Shown piece after piece: positions 61,140 through 64,000 of a stretch of DNA of 64,000 nucleotides. Numbering within the stretch: position 1 is the first letter of the stretch; every line of letters begins with the position of its first letter. The notes below the pieces were generated by a model. That model did not search any database. It saw nothing but the letters and a program-made list of their open reading frames with translations, and was not told the DNA's origin. The position numbers were made by a program, and so were the translations under genes. Location: NCBI GenBank assembly GCA_021826965.1, contig JAKAYA010000002.1:53334-117333 (forward strand). Direction: 5' to 3'. Origin of the DNA: Nitrospirota bacterium. GTDB taxonomy: Bacteria > Nitrospirota > Leptospirillia > Leptospirillales > Leptospirillaceae.

Positions 61140-63164
61140 TCAGGGTCTCCCGGAGGAGGACAGGACCGCACGTGTCCGGCGATAGAACCGGAACGCCTGC
61201 TTCCGGTTGCCCAGTCGGTCGTAGGATTCGGCGATCCGGAAAAGCACCCGGTGCCCGGCCTGGCCCGACCGGAAAATCTTCCGGTAATAGACGAGTGCCT
61301 GAGCATAGTCGCCCCTGTCGTACAGATCGTCACCCAGAGCGGTCAGTGCCCGCCTGTTGTCCGGCTCGACCTTCAGGAGGCGGCGCCAGAGCTTCGGGAG
61401 GGCAGCGGTCTTTCCCGTCCATTGAAGGTGTCGGGTCAGATCGAGGATGCCGGCGGGATCGGACGGGTTCATCCGGTAGGCTTTCCAGTCATAGCGAAGG
61501 GCGAGGTCCGGCCGGTCGAGATCGGCGAACCACCGGGAGGCCCTGAACAGAATTGCCCGGTTGGCGGGATAGGCCCGGACCAGGGCGTCGACGGTGTGCC
61601 CTGCGGCCCGGACGCGTTTTTCCCAGACGAATGTCTGGGCGATCAGGAGGTTTTTGGAGCCGAAATGTTCGGGATACCGCCGGACGATGCGTGCCAGGTG
61701 TCCAAGCCCCGTTTTTCGGGGGGATTCCTCATACAGGGCGAATAGATGCTCCAGATCGTCCATCCGGTTCCTCTTCGAATCCCGGGCCAGGATCCGGAAC
61801 AGGACGCCTTTGGCCGGTTCGGGGAGGTCGGCGTCTTCGAACTGGCGGACGGCCCGCAAAAGATCCGGACGCTTTTCGCTGTCGGCAAGGGCCAGGGCGA
61901 AGAGAAGAGCCCCCGCGCTTCCCGGCTGGTTGTTCCAGCGATAGAGGGTGGCAAGGGATTCCCGGGTGGCGCGGTTCCCCGGAAAGAGGGTGTTGGCCTG
62001 GCGGAGAAGCTGGATCGCCAGGGGGAGATTGTTCCGGTCCTGGGCATAGTCGGCGAAGAGGCGGAGAACGGAAAGCCGATCGCTCCCCCCTTTTCCCGTC
62101 CAGCGGATCAGGTCGGCCTGGGCGATGCCCCATCGATGATGGCGCAGGCTCAGGTCCAGAAGGCGTCTTCGGGCGTTTTCCGGGGTGTCGAGGTTCTTCC
62201 GGGCGATCTCTTCCAGGATTCCCCGGGCTTGCTCGAACCAGCCAAGCTTTTCGGCCAGCCAGACTTCGTCATCGAGGTAGATCCGGTTGTCGGGTGCCCG
62301 CCGGGCCAGGTCTCCGAAAACGGAGAGGGCCAGCGTCCGGTACCGGTGGCGGTAAAAGATCCAGGCGATCCCTTCGATCGCGTCGTTCGAGGTCACGTTG
62401 CTGGCGAGGCGGCGATACAGAAGATAGCCCTGGATCGCCCGGTCCAGATGCAGGAAGGAACGGACCCCTTCCAGAAGGACGGGGGAGAGGTCGCCGTTTT
62501 GGGCTCCGGGGCGGAGGAGGAGACCCACGACGCTTTGATAGTCTCCCAGCGCGTATTCGAGGGCGATCAATTCCCGGAGGTAGTCCTGCCGGTGCGGTTC
62601 CCGACGGAGGAGAGCTCCCAGCGCCTGTTTTTCGTCCACGAGATGACCGGTCGCCCGGTCGTAGCGGACCAGCTCCTTCCACAGGGCCAGGTTTTTCGGT
62701 TCGGCCCGGAGCAGGCGGTGGTACAGTCCGATGACCGACCGGCTCCGGTTCAGGAGGTCGTCCAGCCGGACCGCTTCGTGGAACGTGCCGGGGGACACGT
62801 CATTCTGGTGGGCGAGGAAGGCGTAATGAAGGAGGGCCTTCCGGAGGTGGTTCATGCTGAGATAGAGACGCGCCAGCCGGAGGCGTTCGCTCGTGTTCCG
62901 GGGCGTCTGGACGAGAAGCTCTTCCAGGCAGGCGGCCGCCTTCTCGGGGTATCCCCTCCGGATCTCCACCGTGGCAGCGTCGGACAGGGCCCATTCCGGC
63001 GGCGATTCGCGGGCGAGGTAGGGCTTCAGGAGACGGTGGGCCAGGTCGTATTCGTGAGACTGGATCGCCAACCGGACATACTCTCCCCGGCTCGGGATGA
63101 AGAACAGTCCGAAGAAACTGATGGTGCCGAAAAAGAGGACGATCCAGACCGGCCGAATTTTCAC
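61140..63164 (-). CDS. pelB: PelB N-terminal part: membrane-anchored TPR protein
   Basis: The 674-residue protein has one hydrophobic segment near the start (VWIVLFFGTISFFGLFFIP) and then about 600 residues of TPR-like repeats (for example SERLRLARLYLSMNHLRKAL, NRATRESLATLYRWNNQPG, NRRALTALGDDLYDRGDYAQAL). This matches the periplasmic scaffold part of PelB, which binds PelA. It is separate from the barrel. The GTG start overlaps the stop of the gene upstream (GTGA). Confidence 0.87.
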   Translation of the reverse strand: MKIRPVWIVLFFGTISFFGLFFIPSRGEYVRLAIQSHEYDLAHRLLKPYLARESPPEWALSDAATVEIRRGYPEKAAACLEELLVQTPRNTSERLRLARLYLSMNHLRKALLHYAFLAHQNDVSPGTFHEAVRLDDLLNRSRSVIGLYHRLLRAEPKNLALWKELVRYDRATGHLVDEKQALGALLRREPHRQDYLRELIALEYALGDYQSVVGLLLRPGAQNGDLSPVLLEGVRSFLHLDRAIQGYLLYRRLASNVTSNDAIEGIAWIFYRHRYRTLALSVFGDLARRAPDNRIYLDDEVWLAEKLGWFEQARGILEEIARKNLDTPENARRRLLDLSLRHHRWGIAQADLIRWTGKGGSDRLSVLRLFADYAQDRNNLPLAIQLLRQANTLFPGNRATRESLATLYRWNNQPGSAGALLFALALADSEKRPDLLRAVRQFEDADLPEPAKGVLFRILARDSKRNRMDDLEHLFALYEESPRKTGLGHLARIVRRYPEHFGSKNLLIAQTFVWEKRVRAAGHTVDALVRAYPANRAILFRASRWFADLDRPDLALRYDWKAYRMNPSDPAGILDLTRHLQWTGKTAALPKLWRRLLKVEPDNRRALTALGDDLYDRGDYAQALVYYRKIFRSGQAGHRVLFRIAESYDRLGNRKQAFRFYRRTRAVLSSSGRP

Positions 63165-64000
63165 GGGGCCGGATCCAGACGGTAGGGCACGTTTGGCGAG
63201 AGACCGGCCAGCCGGACTCTTCCGGAACGGCTGGTCCGGATGATGCAGAGCCCCCGGAGGCAGGGGCGGAGGGCCAGCTTTTTCTCCGGAGGAAAGCCGC
63301 CGAACGCCAGGCGGTCTTTCGGCTCCCACCCCCGATAGGTGAACGTTACCGCATGACCGGGCTGCCTGGAGAACAGAAGATAACCGGTGGCCGCGCGAAG
63401 GTAAGGGACGGACGGCGTCCTTCGGGTCAGGAAGATCCTGGCGGACGGACGCAAGGCCAGGAAGAGGTACAGGCTCCCCTGCCGGTGCCGGAAACCCAGG
63501 ATGCCGCGGCTCCGGGAAAGATCCGGATAGAGTCCGGAGGCATGGTCGAAGCGGACGGTGGTATCCCGACCGTAGCGGGAGATGGTCCATCCTGTCCGAC
63601 GGCCCGCGGAGACGGGACGGATCCGGGCCCGGATGAACCCTTCTTCCACCCGGACGAACTCGGAGGCGAACAGGGGAGCGATCCGCTGCCGGGACACAGA
63701 GTCCAGGACCCGTTCGAGCGAATGGAGGGAGGCTTCCTTAGCGGCGATGTAGAAATGAAAGTACACGTCGACGGGATCGACCCTCCGGGGAGAATCGGTG
63801 CGGGCGAACGTCTCCAGAATGTTTTCGTAGGCGAAATACGGTCCTCGCCAGTCGTGGGTCAGAATGAATTCGTTCGCGTCGCTGTTGTAGAACTGGACGT
63901 ATCCCCCGACCTGCCGGTAATACGGAAAGACCCCGAGGTAGGAAGGGGATTCGCCGTCGAAGCGGGTATCGCTGCCGTTCAGGTTCAGGATCGAGATCGG
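63161..64000 (-). CDS. pelA: PelA deacetylase part (partial, runs off the window)
   Basis: The frame is open to the right edge, giving 279 C-terminal residues. SILNLNGSDTRFDGE, YVQFYNSDANEFILTHDW, FARTDSPRRVDPVDVYFHFY and KEASLHSLERVLDSV match the deacetylase half of PelA, which removes acetyl groups from Pel. The rest lies past 64000, so I cannot tell whether a hydrolase domain is also present there. It is the first visible pel gene. Confidence 0.85.
   Translation of the reverse strand, partial: PISILNLNGSDTRFDGESPSYLGVFPYYRQVGGYVQFYNSDANEFILTHDWRGPYFAYENILETFARTDSPRRVDPVDVYFHFYIAAKEASLHSLERVLDSVSRQRIAPLFASEFVRVEEGFIRARIRPVSAGRRTGWTISRYGRDTTVRFDHASGLYPDLSRSRGILGFRHRQGSLYLFLALRPSARIFLTRRTPSVPYLRAATGYLLFSRQPGHAVTFTYRGWEPKDRLAFGGFPPEKKLALRPCLRGLCIIRTSRSGRVRLAGLSPNVPYRLDPAP

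Noticed and set aside
1..64000. CRISPR arrays, tRNA or rRNA genes, IS elements
   Set aside because: I looked through the intergenic regions and saw no regular repeat-spacer pattern, tRNA-like cloverleaf, rRNA sequence or transposase.

Overview
This is a 64 kb stretch of a GC-rich, gene-dense Gram-negative bacterial chromosome. It has several lipoproteins, an outer-membrane beta-barrel ending in Phe, and no phage or IS elements that I could find. The gene content (complete Pel exopolysaccharide module, many c-di-GMP enzymes, aroQ-efp-accB-accC, yicC-remA-gmk-rpoZ-coaBC, glyQ/glyS, bioB-bioW-bioF) suggests a Nitrospirota-type organism such as Leptospirillum. That assignment is inference from overall impression, not a database result.

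Layout. 0.2-3.4 kb: a compact minus-strand operon of unknown function (coiled coil, membrane protein, vWA-like lipoprotein, two small proteins). It sits behind a short ribbon-helix-helix regulator gene whose promoter overlaps palindromes. 3.9-8.9 kb: a plus-strand signalling operon (CHASE3-PAS histidine kinase, Rcp1-type receiver, receiver-PAS-GAF-degenerate GGDEF-EAL phosphodiesterase). 8.9-17.8 kb: minus-strand housekeeping genes (thiE, accC, accB, efp, aroQ, a TPR protein; coaBC, rpoZ, gmk, remA-like, yicC). 18.0-22.3 kb: glycogen-debranching-type enzyme, a penicillin-binding transpeptidase and a CBS protein. 22.4-25.5 kb: biotin operon bioB-bioW-bioF. 25.7-34.3 kb: CHASE3-GGDEF cyclase, then glyQ-glyS-ribD-ribE-yacG-cobI-membrane protein-cobM, mostly with overlapping stops and starts. 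34.4-37.2 kb: a B12-type radical SAM protein, a ferritin-like protein and a small secreted protein. 37.4-47.6 kb: CDF metal exporter with a hairpin-rich leader, rmuC, ilvD, a Met-rich secreted protein, a PAS-GGDEF-EAL protein and an NsrR-like regulator cluster. 47.7-52.9 kb: an accessory zone with a 93-bp repeat pair, unknown proteins (two of them paralogues), a Crp-like regulator, an outer-membrane-type protein and a gene remnant. 53.0-64.0 kb: a minus-strand pel operon continuing past the window end.

The strongest theme is c-di-GMP and biofilm. There are three GGDEF/EAL proteins and a PelD with an RxxD c-di-GMP site, and the pel genes make the polymer. The pel operon is unusual: the PelA hydrolase and deacetylase modules are on separate genes, and PelB is split into a TPR membrane protein and a TPR-barrel protein. 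The other candidate for something new is the vWA-lipoprotein operon at the left edge. I found no tRNA, rRNA or CRISPR array.
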